Part shown: in pieces, positions 20,570 to 30,946 of the stretch
Layout: the number at the start of each line of letters is the position of its first letter
Position numbering within the stretch: the stretch's first letter is position 1
From: Prochlorococcus sp. AG-402-B05
GTDB lineage: Bacteria; Cyanobacteriota; Cyanobacteriia; PCC-6307; Cyanobiaceae
Assembly: GCA_003279635.1 (NCBI GenBank)
Contig: QCHK01000005.1
Span: 1-64,000 of the forward strand
Length of the DNA: 64,000 nucleotides
Direction: 5' to 3'
The notes under the pieces: generated by a model
Told to the model about the DNA's origin: nothing
The model's input: only the letters and a program-made list of their open reading frames with translations
Database searches by the model: none
Made by a program: the position numbers and the translations under genes

Positions 20570-20910
20570 ATTTTTTCTGGGTCAACAGACATCTCTTCGT
20601 CAGATAAAAGTGTTTCTTCTAATTGTTTTCTTTGTTCCATCTGTCTTAAGAAATAGCCTGTCATCATTGCAGAGGCTAATAAACTTGCCAAATTATCTTT
20701 GCTAGAGGTTACTTTTACTTCAAATTGCTCTCCAGGAAGCATTCCCAACAAACCTTGAACGTTGTGTCTAATTACTTCTTGAATTTCAGGACTAGCTGAC
20801 TTTGCAACTCTCTGGAGAACATCTGCCGGTTGATCTTGTAAGTACTGGATTAAAGCATTGGCTTCGTGGCCTTCATTATTGTCTGTAGCTAAGAATTCAG
20901 GATTAAACAT
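20566..20910 (-). CDS. DUF760 protein
   Basis: This 114-aa protein belongs to DUF760, found in cyanobacteria and chloroplasts. The family segments IQYLQDQPADVLQRVAKSAS, IRHNVQGLLGMLP and LASAMMTGYFLRQMEQR are easily recognised. There is no signal peptide or membrane span, so it is probably soluble. Its function is not firmly known. It sits between lepB and the convergent DUF4336 gene. Confidence 0.9.
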   Translation of the reverse strand: MFNPEFLATDNNEGHEANALIQYLQDQPADVLQRVAKSASPEIQEVIRHNVQGLLGMLPGEQFEVKVTSSKDNLASLLASAMMTGYFLRQMEQRKQLEETLLSDEEMSVDPEKI

Positions 20911-20972
20911 CCAGTTTTTTCCATGTAATTACACATTATCGCAAAAAGTACTCTAATAAAATTTAATTTAGG

Positions 20973-21539
20973 TTATGGGAACCGAATAGGCCCTATTTTT
21001 TTTAATGGCCAGTACCTTGCAAGGGCAGTACCTATAAGATTTTTTTCTGGGAGAGCTCCCCAAATATGAGAGTCTAAACTGTTATTTCGGTTGTCTCCTA
21101 AGACCCAAAGTGAATAGTCAGGTACATTTATTGCGTCCATTTCATATTGGATAGGTTCTTTAATCCAAGGTTCATTTATTTCTTTTTCATTTCTATATAG
21201 TCTCCCATTAGTAACTTCTATTTTGTCTCCAGGTAATCCAACGACTCTTTTTATTAGCGCTGAACCATCACTGTAACCTGCTTCTGTAAGAATTTTTGGA
21301 GGTTTGAAAATAACAATCGTATTTAAATTTAAATGTTTATTTAGTTTATTATTAAGTCTTGGGGTTATTTTTTCTATCAATATTCTGTCTTGAATTTGCA
21401 AAGTTGGAATCATTGATCCAGATGGAATCCATCTGGGTTCAAATGCTTGCCATCTTAATAAAAGCGCAATTAATATCCAAACCAACAATCCTTTCCAGCT
21501 ATTTTGGTTTTGATTCTTTTTTGATCCAGTAGATGTCAT
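20973..21539 (-). CDS. lepB: Signal peptidase I
   Basis: This 188-aa type I signal peptidase cleaves signal peptides from exported and thylakoid-lumen proteins. The N-terminal membrane anchor is WKGLLVWILIALLLRWQAF, followed by the catalytic serine in IPSGSMIPTLQ and the catalytic lysine in SALIKRVVGLPGD. The C-terminal GDNRNNSLDSHIWG is the conserved box E. Length is normal for the short cyanobacterial form. It is divergent from menD with a spacer of about 60 bases that must hold both promoters. Confidence 0.96.
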   Translation of the reverse strand: MTSTGSKKNQNQNSWKGLLVWILIALLLRWQAFEPRWIPSGSMIPTLQIQDRILIEKITPRLNNKLNKHLNLNTIVIFKPPKILTEAGYSDGSALIKRVVGLPGDKIEVTNGRLYRNEKEINEPWIKEPIQYEMDAINVPDYSLWVLGDNRNNSLDSHIWGALPEKNLIGTALARYWPLKKIGPIRFP

Positions 21540-21602
21540 GAATTTTCTTTGTTTTAGTTACTTGTTGGAAAGTTTTTTACAAAAATCGAAGTAGTTGTTC
21601 TT

Positions 21603-23399
21603 TTGGCAATTTCACTAGCTCGTTACAATTTTTTTATCAGCTTAGAGCTTCTTAAAACTCTAGTAGCTAAGGGAGTGAAATATTTTGTACTTTGTCCCGG
21701 TAGCAGATCAGGCCCTTTAGCTTTAGCAGCAGCAAGTCTCTCTAAAAGAAAAGAATTAACTCTCATAACATCAATTGATGAAAGGTCGGCTGCATTCCTT
21801 GCTTTGGGAATAAGTGCAGCTAGTGGGCAAGTAAGTTGTGTCATCACAACTTCAGGAAGTGCTGTCGCAAATCTTTTGCCGGCTGCTGTTGAAGCAGATA
21901 GGTCATGCCATCCTCTCTTGTTTTTAACTGCAGATAGACCTTTGCGATTAAAAGAATGTGGAGCCAATCAAGCAGTTAATCAACAGGATTTTCTTACTTC
22001 TGTTTGTAGATATTTTGGTGAATCTCCAAAAGAGGGAATTCATTTGATTTCTAAAAAGAGACTCACATCTTTAGTAGATAAATCATTTAAAATGGCTTCT
22101 AACCTGCCTGGCCCAGTTCATATAAACCTTGCATATGAAGAACCCTTACATCCTTGTGAAATTGACCAGAAAAAAGTTCTTGATGGATGGTGCTTTGAAG
22201 GATTTTTAAAGGATAAAAATATTTCAAATAATACTGAGATCGTTAAAAGTTTCCCCTCTTTAAAACCACCAAAATTAGATCCATTTTCTTTAGGAATAAT
22301 TATTGTTGGTCCATGGAGAGGAAAAGTAAAACAACTGGATTCTTTTAGGAAAGCACTAAAGAAATGGCAAAAATTAACTGGATGGCCAATTCTTGCTGAC
22401 CCACTTTCTGGCGTTGAAAATGATCAAGAGGGTGTAATAAATCACTGGGATCTTTTTTTCTCAATAGGTTTATTTGAAAAAATCCAAGAGGTTCAAGTTT
22501 TACGCTTGGGACCATTACCACCAAGTAGAGAATTACATATTTGGCTTAAAAAACCTAGAAAGTTTCAATTACTTATTACTGAGGGAGATTGTCGCAATCT
22601 TGATCCAATAGGGGACTCAATTCAATTTAGTGAGGGATTTTCTTATTGGGTTAATAACTTGTTTGAGAGTATTCCTAAAAAGCCTGAAATTGATAAAAAC
22701 ATTATTAGTAGAAAATTAACTAAAAAGCTAATTAATTATGATTTGTCAATAGATGATTGGCTTGATAAAAGGTTATTCAGAAATGCCTTAATTACTGAAC
22801 CTGCATTGGCTAGATTGCTTCCTCGCTTACTGCCAAGCTCTGTTCCAGTAATGCTTGCCTCAAGCAGCCCCATAAGAGATTGGTTGAGTTATTCTGGTAA
22901 GGGGGCTTTACTTAGGAGGTGCTTTGGCTTTCGGGGGTGTTCAGGTATTGACGGGACACTTTCAATGGGTATGGGATTGTCAATAATTATGGGAAGAATG
23001 ATTCTGGTGACAGGAGATTTAGCCCTTCTTCATGATACAAATGGGTGGTTATTTTCAAAGGATAAAAATATTAGTCTAATAGTAATAATGATAGATAATG
23101 GAGGAGGTGGTATATTTAATCAATTAAATATAGATAAAATCCAAGAAGGAAGTTTTGAAGAAATTTTTCTTATGCCTCAGCAAGTTTGTCATCTTACACT
23201 TGCAAAAGCCTATGGATTGAAATATAAGCAAGTTGCTTGCTTATATGATTTAGAACAAGCAATCGAATGGAGCTTTTCTTTCTCTTCAAATGTATTAATA
23301 AGAGTTTGTACTAACTCCGTTGAAGATCAAAAATTGAGAGTAAGTTTGCGGAATGACTTGAAAAGAACATTGTCTGACAAGTTAACAAGTTTTGACTAA
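21603..23399 (+). CDS. menD: SEPHCHC synthase (menaquinone/phylloquinone pathway)
   Basis: The 598-aa thiamine-diphosphate enzyme condenses isochorismate with 2-oxoglutarate. I keep the TTG start at 21603; MAISLARYNFFISLELLKTL gives the usual MenD N-terminus. Visible motifs are CPGSRSGPLALAA, the substrate/ThDP segment TSGSAVANLLPA, and the late ThDP/Mg region GDLALLHDTNGW followed by IVIMIDNGGGGIF. In cyanobacteria this pathway makes phylloquinone for photosystem I. It is followed by menB 8 bases on, so the two are probably one operon. Confidence 0.95.
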   Translation: MAISLARYNFFISLELLKTLVAKGVKYFVLCPGSRSGPLALAAASLSKRKELTLITSIDERSAAFLALGISAASGQVSCVITTSGSAVANLLPAAVEADRSCHPLLFLTADRPLRLKECGANQAVNQQDFLTSVCRYFGESPKEGIHLISKKRLTSLVDKSFKMASNLPGPVHINLAYEEPLHPCEIDQKKVLDGWCFEGFLKDKNISNNTEIVKSFPSLKPPKLDPFSLGIIIVGPWRGKVKQLDSFRKALKKWQKLTGWPILADPLSGVENDQEGVINHWDLFFSIGLFEKIQEVQVLRLGPLPPSRELHIWLKKPRKFQLLITEGDCRNLDPIGDSIQFSEGFSYWVNNLFESIPKKPEIDKNIISRKLTKKLINYDLSIDDWLDKRLFRNALITEPALARLLPRLLPSSVPVMLASSSPIRDWLSYSGKGALLRRCFGFRGCSGIDGTLSMGMGLSIIMGRMILVTGDLALLHDTNGWLFSKDKNISLIVIMIDNGGGGIFNQLNIDKIQEGSFEEIFLMPQQVCHLTLAKAYGLKYKQVACLYDLEQAIEWSFSFSSNVLIRVCTNSVEDQKLRVSLRNDLKRTLSDKLTSFD

Positions 23400-23407
23400 T
23401 TTAAACA

Positions 23408-24301
23408 ATGACTTTAAAACCTTCTACTCCTGAAAATATCTCTAGAAGAGCTCTCCCTGGGGGAATTATTACCTCATGGGTTGCGGTTGGTGAATACAAA
23501 GATATTCTTTTTGATATTAGTTCTGAGGGGATTGCTCGCATTGCGATTAATCGTCCTGAAAAAAGAAATGCTTTTCGACCTCAAACAATTTCAGAGCTTT
23601 GTGATGCTTTTATCAGAGTAAGAGAAGATCCGAAAATTGGAGTGGTTTTATTTACAGGAGTTGGTCCATCTAAGGATGGAAAATTCGCTTTTTGCGCTGG
23701 AGGAGATCAGGCTATTCGTGGAAGTGGAGGATACCTAGGTGATGATGGGATACCTCGTTTAAATGTTCTTGATTTGCAGCGAATAATTCGGGGCCTTCCT
23801 AAAGTAGTAATTGCACTTGTTCCAGGTTTCGCAATCGGGGGTGGGCACGTTTTACATTTAATTTGTGACTTGAGCTTGGCTGCAGAAAATGCAATTTTTG
23901 GTCAAACAGGACCAAGGGTTGGTAGTTTTGATGCAGGGTTCGGTTCAAGTTATTTGGCAAGAGTCGTAGGTCAAAAGAAAGCTAGGGAAATATGGTTCCT
24001 ATGCAGGAAATATGGGGCGAAGGAAGCATTAGATATGGGTCTAATAAATGCTATCTCGCCAATTAATTTGCTCGAGTCAGAAGGGGTTAAATGGGCTAGA
24101 GAAATTCTTCAAAACAGCCCAACGGCCATAAAATGTTTGAAATTTTCTTTTAATGCTGATACTGATGGATTAGCAGGTATACAAGAGCTTGCTGGCCAAG
24201 CAACACATCTTTTTTATACGACTGATGAGTCAAAGGAGGGAAGAAATGCTTTCATGGAGAAAAGGGATCCTGATTTCTCCGAATCAAAATGGCTTCCATG
24301 A
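23408..24301 (+). CDS. menB: 1,4-dihydroxy-2-naphthoyl-CoA synthase
   Basis: The 297-aa crotonase-fold protein closes the naphthoate ring from O-succinylbenzoyl-CoA in phylloquinone synthesis. Diagnostic are [17 protein letters not shown], the oxyanion-hole [11 protein letters not shown] and [24 protein letters not shown]. It is the second gene of the men pair. A GGTTTATC-CGAAA-GATAAACC hairpin right after the stop is a candidate terminator. Confidence 0.96.
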   Translation: MTLKPSTPENISRRALPGGIITSWVAVGEYKDILFDISSEGIARIAINRPEKRNAFRPQTISELCDAFIRVREDPKIGVVLFTGVGPSKDGKFAFCAGGDQAIRGSGGYLGDDGIPRLNVLDLQRIIRGLPKVVIALVPGFAIGGGHVLHLICDLSLAAENAIFGQTGPRVGSFDAGFGSSYLARVVGQKKAREIWFLCRKYGAKEALDMGLINAISPINLLESEGVKWAREILQNSPTAIKCLKFSFNADTDGLAGIQELAGQATHLFYTTDESKEGRNAFMEKRDPDFSESKWLP

Positions 24302-24310
24302 TTTTTATTT

Positions 24311-24340
24311 GGTTTATCCGAAAGATAAACCTTTCTGTTT
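24311..24340 (+). terminator. Candidate hairpin terminator between menB and glgA
   Basis: An 8-bp stem GGTTTATC / GATAAACC encloses the loop CGAAA and is followed by a short T-rich stretch (TTTCTGTTT). The position between the menB stop and the glgA start, where one transcript might end, supports a weak intrinsic terminator. The T tract is interrupted and the stem is AT-rich, so efficiency is uncertain. Confidence 0.4.
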
Positions 24341-24350
24341 AATGAATTAA

Positions 24351-25805
24351 ATGCGAATACTTTTTGCTGCTGCTGAATGCGCTCCAATGATAAAAGTTGG
24401 AGGTATGGGAGATGTTGTTGGTTCATTACCTCCATCTCTTAAAAAACTTGGACATGACGTTCGATTGATAATTCCTGGATATGGAAAACTATGGACCTTG
24501 ATGGATATTGCTCCTGAGCCAATTTTTCGGAGTAATACAATGGGTGTTGACTTTGCTGTTTTTGAAACAAGGCATCCCTCAAATGGGTTGCCAATTTATT
24601 TAGTTGGACATCCATGTTTTGACTCTGAGCGTATTTACGGAGGAGATGATGAAGATTGGAGATTTACTTTTTTTGCCAGTGCAGTCTCTGAATTTGCATG
24701 GAACTCATGGAAGCCACAAGTCCTTCATTGTCATGATTGGCACACTGGAATGATCCCAGTATGGATGCATCAAGACCCCGAAATCAGTACTGTATTTACT
24801 ATTCATAATCTCAAGTACCAAGGCCCATGGAGATGGAAACTTGATCAAATAACTTGGTGTCCTTGGTACATGCATGGTGATCACACTATGGCGTCAGCAA
24901 TGTTGTATGCCGATAGAGTGAATGCTGTATCTCCTACCTATTCTAGGGAAATTCGAACGTCTGAATATGGAGAAAAATTAGAGGGACTTTTGAATTATAT
25001 TTCAGGGAAATTACGTGGAATATTAAATGGAGTTGATCTAGCTGAGTGGAATCCAGCAACGGATAATTCATTACCATCTAAATTTAGTGTAGACAATATT
25101 TCTGGAAGAGCAATTAATAAAAGAGTGCTTCAAGAAAGAATGGGACTTGAAGTTAATCCAGATAAATATCTAATGGGCATGGTAAGTAGGCTTGTTGATC
25201 AAAAAGGTATTGATCTTTTACTTCAAGTAGCTAATAGGCTTCTTTCTTATACCGACTCTCAAATCGTAGTTCTTGGCACAGGTGATCGCTATCTAGAGTC
25301 ATCTTTATGGCAACTTGCAATTGAGTATCCTGGTCGTTTTTCGGTTTTTCTTACTTATGATGACGCATTGTCTAGACTCATTTATGGAGGAGCTGATGCA
25401 TTTCTTATGCCTAGTCGCTTTGAACCATGTGGAATTAGTCAATTATTAGCCATGCGTTATGGTGCTATTCCTATTGTAAGAAAAGTAGGCGGTTTAGTTG
25501 ATACAGTAGAGCCTTATAACCCCATGAATGAAACAGGTACAGGATTTTGCTTTGATCGTTATGAACCAATTGATTTTTATACAGCGTTAGTTCGTTCTTG
25601 GGAGGCTTATAGACATCAAAAAAGTTGGAACGAGTTACAAGTAAGAGCAATGTCAAATAAATATAGTTGGGATAGATCCGCGAAGGAATATGAATTAATG
25701 TATAAAGATGTTTGTGGAATTAAGGAGCCTTCTCCTGATGCCGCTGAGGTTGAAAAGTTTTCTTACGGCCAAGACGCAGATCCTTCACGGAGAGGGAAAA
25801 AATAA
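24351..25805 (+). CDS. glgA: Glycogen synthase (ADP-glucose type)
   Basis: This 484-aa GT5 glycosyltransferase elongates glycogen from ADP-glucose. The N-terminal substrate loop [13 protein letters not shown] (about residues 17-29), the [14 protein letters not shown] motif and the C-terminal donor-site [17 protein letters not shown] are present. It is complete. Upstream is the candidate men terminator, so it probably has its own promoter. It is followed by murF with a gap of about 50 bases. Confidence 0.97.
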   Translation: MRILFAAAECAPMIKVGGMGDVVGSLPPSLKKLGHDVRLIIPGYGKLWTLMDIAPEPIFRSNTMGVDFAVFETRHPSNGLPIYLVGHPCFDSERIYGGDDEDWRFTFFASAVSEFAWNSWKPQVLHCHDWHTGMIPVWMHQDPEISTVFTIHNLKYQGPWRWKLDQITWCPWYMHGDHTMASAMLYADRVNAVSPTYSREIRTSEYGEKLEGLLNYISGKLRGILNGVDLAEWNPATDNSLPSKFSVDNISGRAINKRVLQERMGLEVNPDKYLMGMVSRLVDQKGIDLLLQVANRLLSYTDSQIVVLGTGDRYLESSLWQLAIEYPGRFSVFLTYDDALSRLIYGGADAFLMPSRFEPCGISQLLAMRYGAIPIVRKVGGLVDTVEPYNPMNETGTGFCFDRYEPIDFYTALVRSWEAYRHQKSWNELQVRAMSNKYSWDRSAKEYELMYKDVCGIKEPSPDAAEVEKFSYGQDADPSRRGKK

Positions 25806-25858
25806 AACTATAGAATTTTTGTGAATTTAGATTACTTTGCTTCTGTTCAAATATTTGT

Positions 25859-27256
25859 ATGGATATTACTTTTAAGGACTTAATTAAACTATGGGGGAAG
25901 CCAGGTAATCAAGGAGAAATAGACCTTGATTTACCTATTGGTCGCATATCTACTGATACGAGGACAATTGAGAAGGCTGATTTCTTTGTCCCTTTAGTAG
26001 GCAATACCTTTGATGGCCATGATTACTTAAATATGGCTTTTGATATTGGTATACAGGCAGCAATAGTTTCTGAAAAATTTGATGGTTTGGTGCCAACTGA
26101 CTTAACCTACTGGGTAGTTCCAGATACTCTATACGCCTATCAACAGATCGCATTGCTTCATCGGAGAAATTTGAATCTTCCTGTAGTTGCTGTTACTGGT
26201 TCTGTTGGCAAAACAACTACAAGAGAATTGATTCGGGCCGTATTGTCTTCTCTTGGTGAAATTGTTTCAAGTAGAGGGAATGAAAATAATGATGTTGGTG
26301 TTCCAAGTACTCTGCTTAGAGGGTCTGAAACAGATGCTGCATTTGTTCTTGAAATGGGTATGCGCGGCATCGGTCAAATTGAACGTCTCACTCGAGTTGC
26401 TGAACCAGATATTGCGGTAATTACAAATGTGGGAAAAGCTCATATTGGTATTCTTGGGAGTAGAGAAAATATTGCAAAAGCCAAGTCGGAAATCACCTCA
26501 AACCTAAGATCTGATGGCGTTGTGATTATTCCTTTTGGTGACAACCTATTAGAAAAAGCTTTGTCAGAAAAATGGTCAGGACGTATTGTTCGAGTAGCGA
26601 TAGAAGGCTTTTCATTGGATTGGTTAGGTTGTAATGATGAGCATTTTGCTTCTCAAGATATTGAACCAGATTATATTTCTGAAATTGACATGCAAAATAA
26701 TTTCATGTTTTTTGATGGATGTAAATTTAATTTGCCCCTTGAAGGAAGACATAATGCTATGAATTTTTTAATGGCATTGACCGTTGCAAAAGAATTTGGA
26801 CTATCAATAAAGAATCTTGATAAATTAAACATAGATATGCCAATGGGAAGAAATAGATTGGTTGAATGTGGACATTATTTAGTTTTAGATGAGACTTACA
26901 ATGCATCTCCTGAATCTGTTATTGCATCTTTAGAGTTATTGGTAACAAAGCCTGGCAGACATTTTGCAGTTCTAGGTACGATGCTTGAGTTGGGTTCTGA
27001 GAGTATTTCACTTCATCAGAAAGTTCTTCAACGCGCCGTTGACTTAGGTCTAGCTGGTATCGTTTTTGTCTCTGTTGGGGAAGAATATAATTTTATAAAA
27101 AAGATCATCAAAGTATTACCAAAGCATGATGTGGTAAAAACACCGGAAGATGCTGTATTGTCATTATTATCTTGGCTATCACCAGGAGATAATATTTTGA
27201 TTAAAGGTAGTCGTAAGTTGGAGTTGGAGAAAGTATTATCTTATTTAAATCAATGA
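25859..27256 (+). CDS. murF: UDP-MurNAc-tripeptide-D-Ala-D-Ala ligase
   Basis: The 465-aa Mur ligase adds D-Ala-D-Ala to the peptidoglycan precursor in the cytosol. The ATP-binding P-loop VAVTGSVGKTTTREL (about residues 112-126) and the ENNDVGVPSTLL segment are characteristic, and the ADD/His region ALDETYNASPESVIASL-like pattern (VLDETYNASPES) marks the C-terminal domain. It converges on glmU with a spacer of about 15 bases. Both genes serve the same cell-wall pathway. Confidence 0.95.
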   Translation: MDITFKDLIKLWGKPGNQGEIDLDLPIGRISTDTRTIEKADFFVPLVGNTFDGHDYLNMAFDIGIQAAIVSEKFDGLVPTDLTYWVVPDTLYAYQQIALLHRRNLNLPVVAVTGSVGKTTTRELIRAVLSSLGEIVSSRGNENNDVGVPSTLLRGSETDAAFVLEMGMRGIGQIERLTRVAEPDIAVITNVGKAHIGILGSRENIAKAKSEITSNLRSDGVVIIPFGDNLLEKALSEKWSGRIVRVAIEGFSLDWLGCNDEHFASQDIEPDYISEIDMQNNFMFFDGCKFNLPLEGRHNAMNFLMALTVAKEFGLSIKNLDKLNIDMPMGRNRLVECGHYLVLDETYNASPESVIASLELLVTKPGRHFAVLGTMLELGSESISLHQKVLQRAVDLGLAGIVFVSVGEEYNFIKKIIKVLPKHDVVKTPEDAVLSLLSWLSPGDNILIKGSRKLELEKVLSYLNQ

Positions 27257-27270
27257 CGAAGTTGTTGTCG

Positions 27271-28611
27271 TTAATCAGTCTTAGTTCTAATGATTGCTTT
27301 TGATCTTTCAACTACTAAACTTTTATCCGGAATATCTTTACTTATTGTTGAGCCCGCACCAATGGTTACATGTGATCCAATCTTGATGGGTGCAACTAGG
27401 ACTGAATTTGCACCGGTTTTTGAATAATCATCAATAATTGTTCTATGTTTATTTTTGCCATCAAAATTAGCTGTAATAGTTCCTGCTCCAATATTAATAT
27501 TTTTTCCTAGAGCTGAATCACCTATATAGCTCAAATGATTGATTTTAGTTGCTTCACCAATAAAACTTTTTTTTATTTCTACAAAGTTCCCTATTTTAGA
27601 GTTTTTACTTATGTTTGATTCTGGCCTTATGTGAGCGAATGGACCAATTGATGTATTACAACCAATCGTTGCTTCATTGATGATTGAATGAATGGCTAAT
27701 ACATTTTCCGCAAGTGTTGAATTTGTTATGACACTACCTGGCCCTAAATGACATCCATTGCCAATATTACATTTACCACGAAGATGAGTTTGTGGCTCAA
27801 TAATTACGTCCGTACCAAAGCTTGAATCTTCACTTAGCGAACAACTAATAGGATCAACAAATGAAACCCCCTTGCTCATCCATTGGGATTTAAGTTTCTC
27901 TTGGATGTAATGCTCGCATTCAGATAGTTGAAACCTATCATTGATGCCCTTAATCTCAAATGGATTATCTACCTCAAAATGTAATGCTTTTTTGAGTAAA
28001 CTTATAGTATCTGTTAGATAAATTTCATTTTGACTATTTTGGTTAGATATTGAGTTTAAAATATCTGATAACTGTTGCCAATCAAAACAATATATACCCG
28101 CATTTATTAATTTAGTTTTCCGTTGTTCATTAGTGCAATCTCTCTCTTCGATGATTTCTTTTACAAGTCCTGACTCATCTGTGAATACTCGCCCATATCC
28201 TACTGGAGAGTCCATAATTGCAGATAAAAAAGTAACGCTCGCGTTGGATTCTTTATGAAATTTTAAAAGTGAACTTAGTGTTTCCTCTCTTATCAGTGGT
28301 ACATCGCCATTCAATACTAAAAGTTCTCCATCGAATCCTTGTAAACTTTGACTTAATTGCTGGATTGCATGTCCTGTTCCATTTTGAGGTTGCTGAAGAA
28401 CAAAATCTAAGTCTTGATGATTTTTTAGAGCATCCTCCACTAAATTAGATTGATGTCCTACAACTATTAATCTTCGGTTTGGCTTAAGCCCCCGAGTACA
28501 AGATAAAACTCTATCAATAAGTGATTTTCCTGCCAAAGGGTGAAGAACCTTAGGTAGCTTACTTTTCATTCGCGTACCTTTTCCAGCCGCTAAAATTGCT
28601 ATGGCAAGCAT
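27271..28611 (-). CDS. glmU: Bifunctional GlcNAc-1-P uridyltransferase / GlcN-1-P acetyltransferase
   Basis: This 446-aa protein makes UDP-GlcNAc. The N-terminal nucleotidyltransferase domain begins with AAGKGTRMKSKLPKVLHPLAG and contains LQQPQNGTGHAIQQL and GDVPLI. The C-terminal half has hexapeptide left-handed beta-helix repeats (for example IGPFAHIRPESNISKNSKIG) and the acetyltransferase site GAGTITANFDG. Length is normal. It is followed on the minus strand by no close gene downstream; the MnmC-like gene is upstream. Confidence 0.97.
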   Translation of the reverse strand: MLAIAILAAGKGTRMKSKLPKVLHPLAGKSLIDRVLSCTRGLKPNRRLIVVGHQSNLVEDALKNHQDLDFVLQQPQNGTGHAIQQLSQSLQGFDGELLVLNGDVPLIREETLSSLLKFHKESNASVTFLSAIMDSPVGYGRVFTDESGLVKEIIEERDCTNEQRKTKLINAGIYCFDWQQLSDILNSISNQNSQNEIYLTDTISLLKKALHFEVDNPFEIKGINDRFQLSECEHYIQEKLKSQWMSKGVSFVDPISCSLSEDSSFGTDVIIEPQTHLRGKCNIGNGCHLGPGSVITNSTLAENVLAIHSIINEATIGCNTSIGPFAHIRPESNISKNSKIGNFVEIKKSFIGEATKINHLSYIGDSALGKNINIGAGTITANFDGKNKHRTIIDDYSKTGANSVLVAPIKIGSHVTIGAGSTISKDIPDKSLVVERSKAIIRTKTD

Positions 28612-28648
28612 TAGAGTACTTTTTTGAAGAAATCTAATTGCTTTATTG

Positions 28649-29545
28649 CTATCGCGCAGTATTCCATCGTTTTCTCCATGATGAAGTGTTTATTAATTGA
28701 CTTTTAGATTGCTCTATTTTTCTTGTTGAAATAATTTCTTTAGAGTTTCCTTTTCCCGTTGGATCTCTATAAGGAATTGATGAACGCGTAGTAAGGTGCT
28801 CTACTTCTTTGGTGCTTAGCTCTTTAATCTGATAATTTTTTACAATCAACTGTTTTTCAATTTGTTTTTTCATAGCAACTGTCCCTGAACTCCATTTTCT
28901 TTGATCATCGGTTGATGGGGCTATTGAATAGATGTTTAAACCAGCTCTTTTGAAGCTCGCTCTAATTGAGGAAGCAGTTGAATATGTAATCAAGCGGCCT
29001 TCGGAAGAGAGCCTTGCGGTTAATAAAGAGATGAACTCCTCACTCCAAAGCTCGGGACACTTTTGTGGAGAAAAAGGATCAAGAAGAATTAAATCAAACC
29101 TTAGAGAATCTTGTATTTCGAATATTTTTTGTCTTGCATCTCCCCAGTGAATAGTTCCTACGCTAAAACCTTCAGTCCATCTCCCCGATATGTTTAAGCA
29201 ATTAAAAAAATGCAATACTTTTGTTGACCAAATTTCTTGAAATATTTTTTCATTAAGACCAAGATTTAGAGGCTTTTGATCAATCTCAAGTCCATGCCAT
29301 TCGATTTTAATTTTACGTTGAAGTAACTCCTCGAGAATACATCCAGTGTTGTACCCTAAGCCCATGCAAACATCTAAAACAACAATTTTTTCAGCGTTAG
29401 AAAATTGTTCTAATTGAGCTGGTAATAGATATTTATTTATTGATTCTCTGAGTGCTCCATCCTTGTCATGAAATCCTTCTTCATAGCTCAAGCTATAAAG
29501 ACTTAAACTCCCATCTTTTGTCGTTTGTTTTTTATAGTCATCCAA
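28649..29545 (-). CDS. MnmC-like (DUF752) SAM-dependent methyltransferase
   Basis: The 298-aa protein starts at a TTG in the track because no in-frame ATG is nearby; a start a few codons inside is possible. It has a Rossmann methyltransferase core with VLDVCMGLGYNTGCILEELL (SAM-binding glycines), GLEIDQKPL, LILLDPFSPQKCPELW and the YSTASSIRASFKRAGL end. This resembles the methyltransferase half of MnmC, which methylates the tRNA wobble uridine, but the oxidoreductase half is absent. The substrate is therefore inferred. It lies 11 bases downstream of aroA and probably shares its transcript. Confidence 0.85.
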   Translation of the reverse strand: MDDYKKQTTKDGSLSLYSLSYEEGFHDKDGALRESINKYLLPAQLEQFSNAEKIVVLDVCMGLGYNTGCILEELLQRKIKIEWHGLEIDQKPLNLGLNEKIFQEIWSTKVLHFFNCLNISGRWTEGFSVGTIHWGDARQKIFEIQDSLRFDLILLDPFSPQKCPELWSEEFISLLTARLSSEGRLITYSTASSIRASFKRAGLNIYSIAPSTDDQRKWSSGTVAMKKQIEKQLIVKNYQIKELSTKEVEHLTTRSSIPYRDPTGKGNSKEIISTRKIEQSKSQLINTSSWRKRWNTAR

Positions 29546-29556
29546 TTTTAAAAAAG

Positions 29557-30891
29557 CTAAGTTTTTTGTTGAAGTCTGTTTAGATCACTCCAAAAATCAG
29601 GATATGAAATTGCTGCAGCCTCACTACGTCGTAATGTCGAATCAGAATTAGCCATTATTGATGCAATAGCTAAACTCATGGCTATACGGTGATCATCTTC
29701 GCTGTCAAGCTCGCATCCTTCTAAAACATTACCTCCATAGATAGTTAGACCATCTTGATGCTCATCTACTTTGGCTCCCATTCTTTTTAATTGCCTTGCC
29801 ATTACAGCTAATCGATCGGTTTCTTTAACTCTCAATTCACTTGCTCCTTTTATTTGACTGATGCCCTTACAAAAACATGCTCCTACGGATAAAATAGGAA
29901 TCTCATCTACAAGTCGAGGCATTATCTCACCATCAATTTTAAATGGTTTTAGGTTTTCTTTGTAGAAAACTTCAATATCTCCTACAGGTTCACCGGCTAC
30001 ATCTCTTTTATTTATTACGTTGATATTTGCTTCCATTGCTTCTAATACGTTAAGTATTCCAGTCCTTGTTGGATTTAGACCAACATTTTCTATAACTAAC
30101 TCTGATCCAGGTATGATGCTACCTGCAATGAGCCAAAATGCAGCGGAACTAATATCACCCGGAACAATAATTGATTGACCTTTTAAATCTTTGCCTGGAG
30201 AAACAGTTATATGTCTACCCATTTCACCACCAACTTCTAGATTAGCTCCAAAGGCTTTTAACATTCTCTCGCTATGATCTCTTGATCTGGCGGGTTCAAT
30301 AACCGTCGTTGAGCCTTCTGCATTAAGAGCCGCTAGCAAGATTGCAGATTTTATCTGAGCACTTGCTACTGGAGTACCAATTACGGCACCTCTTAATTTA
30401 TTCCCAATAATCGATAGAGGAGCTAAGTCTCCACCGCATCTTCCCAAAACTTTAGCCCCCATCATTTTTAACGGCTGCCCTACTCTTTTCATTGGTCTAT
30501 TTCTAAGTGATTTATCTCCTGTGAGGATGAAATGATGATCTTTTTGACCGGCTAATAATCCCATTATTAATCTCATAGTTGTTCCTGAATTTCCGCAGTT
30601 CAGAATATCTTGTGGCTCTTGGAGGCCATTTAATCCAACGCCTTCAATTTCAATAATGTCTCCTTTCTTAATTGGACTAATCTTTACGCCCATTGACCTA
30701 AGGCATCCAGCAGTACTTAATGGATCTTCAGCAGGTAAAAGGCCCTCAATTAATGTTTTTCCCTTAGCAATAGCCCCAAAAAGTAGTGCACGGTGTGAGA
30801 TTGATTTATCTCCAGGTACTTTCACTTTTCCAAAGAGCTCCCCTCCTTTTTTAAGGTCTCTTAAAGACTGATCTTTAGTGGGAACTTTCAA
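29557..30891 (-). CDS. aroA: 5-enolpyruvylshikimate-3-phosphate synthase
   Basis: This 444-aa shikimate-pathway enzyme carries the PEP/substrate motifs [20 protein letters not shown] (about residues 25-44), [19 protein letters not shown] and the late [19 protein letters not shown]. Class II-like sequence features may be present, but I do not classify it further. It is transcribed toward the MnmC-like gene. A spacer of about 55 bases separates it from ubiD. Confidence 0.97.
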   Translation of the reverse strand: MKVPTKDQSLRDLKKGGELFGKVKVPGDKSISHRALLFGAIAKGKTLIEGLLPAEDPLSTAGCLRSMGVKISPIKKGDIIEIEGVGLNGLQEPQDILNCGNSGTTMRLIMGLLAGQKDHHFILTGDKSLRNRPMKRVGQPLKMMGAKVLGRCGGDLAPLSIIGNKLRGAVIGTPVASAQIKSAILLAALNAEGSTTVIEPARSRDHSERMLKAFGANLEVGGEMGRHITVSPGKDLKGQSIIVPGDISSAAFWLIAGSIIPGSELVIENVGLNPTRTGILNVLEAMEANINVINKRDVAGEPVGDIEVFYKENLKPFKIDGEIMPRLVDEIPILSVGACFCKGISQIKGASELRVKETDRLAVMARQLKRMGAKVDEHQDGLTIYGGNVLEGCELDSEDDHRIAMSLAIASIMANSDSTLRRSEAAAISYPDFWSDLNRLQQKT

Positions 30892-30946
30892 TGAAAAAAC
30901 AATATATTTTTTTATATTTTATTTGTCGATAAGCTTTATTCCTGAT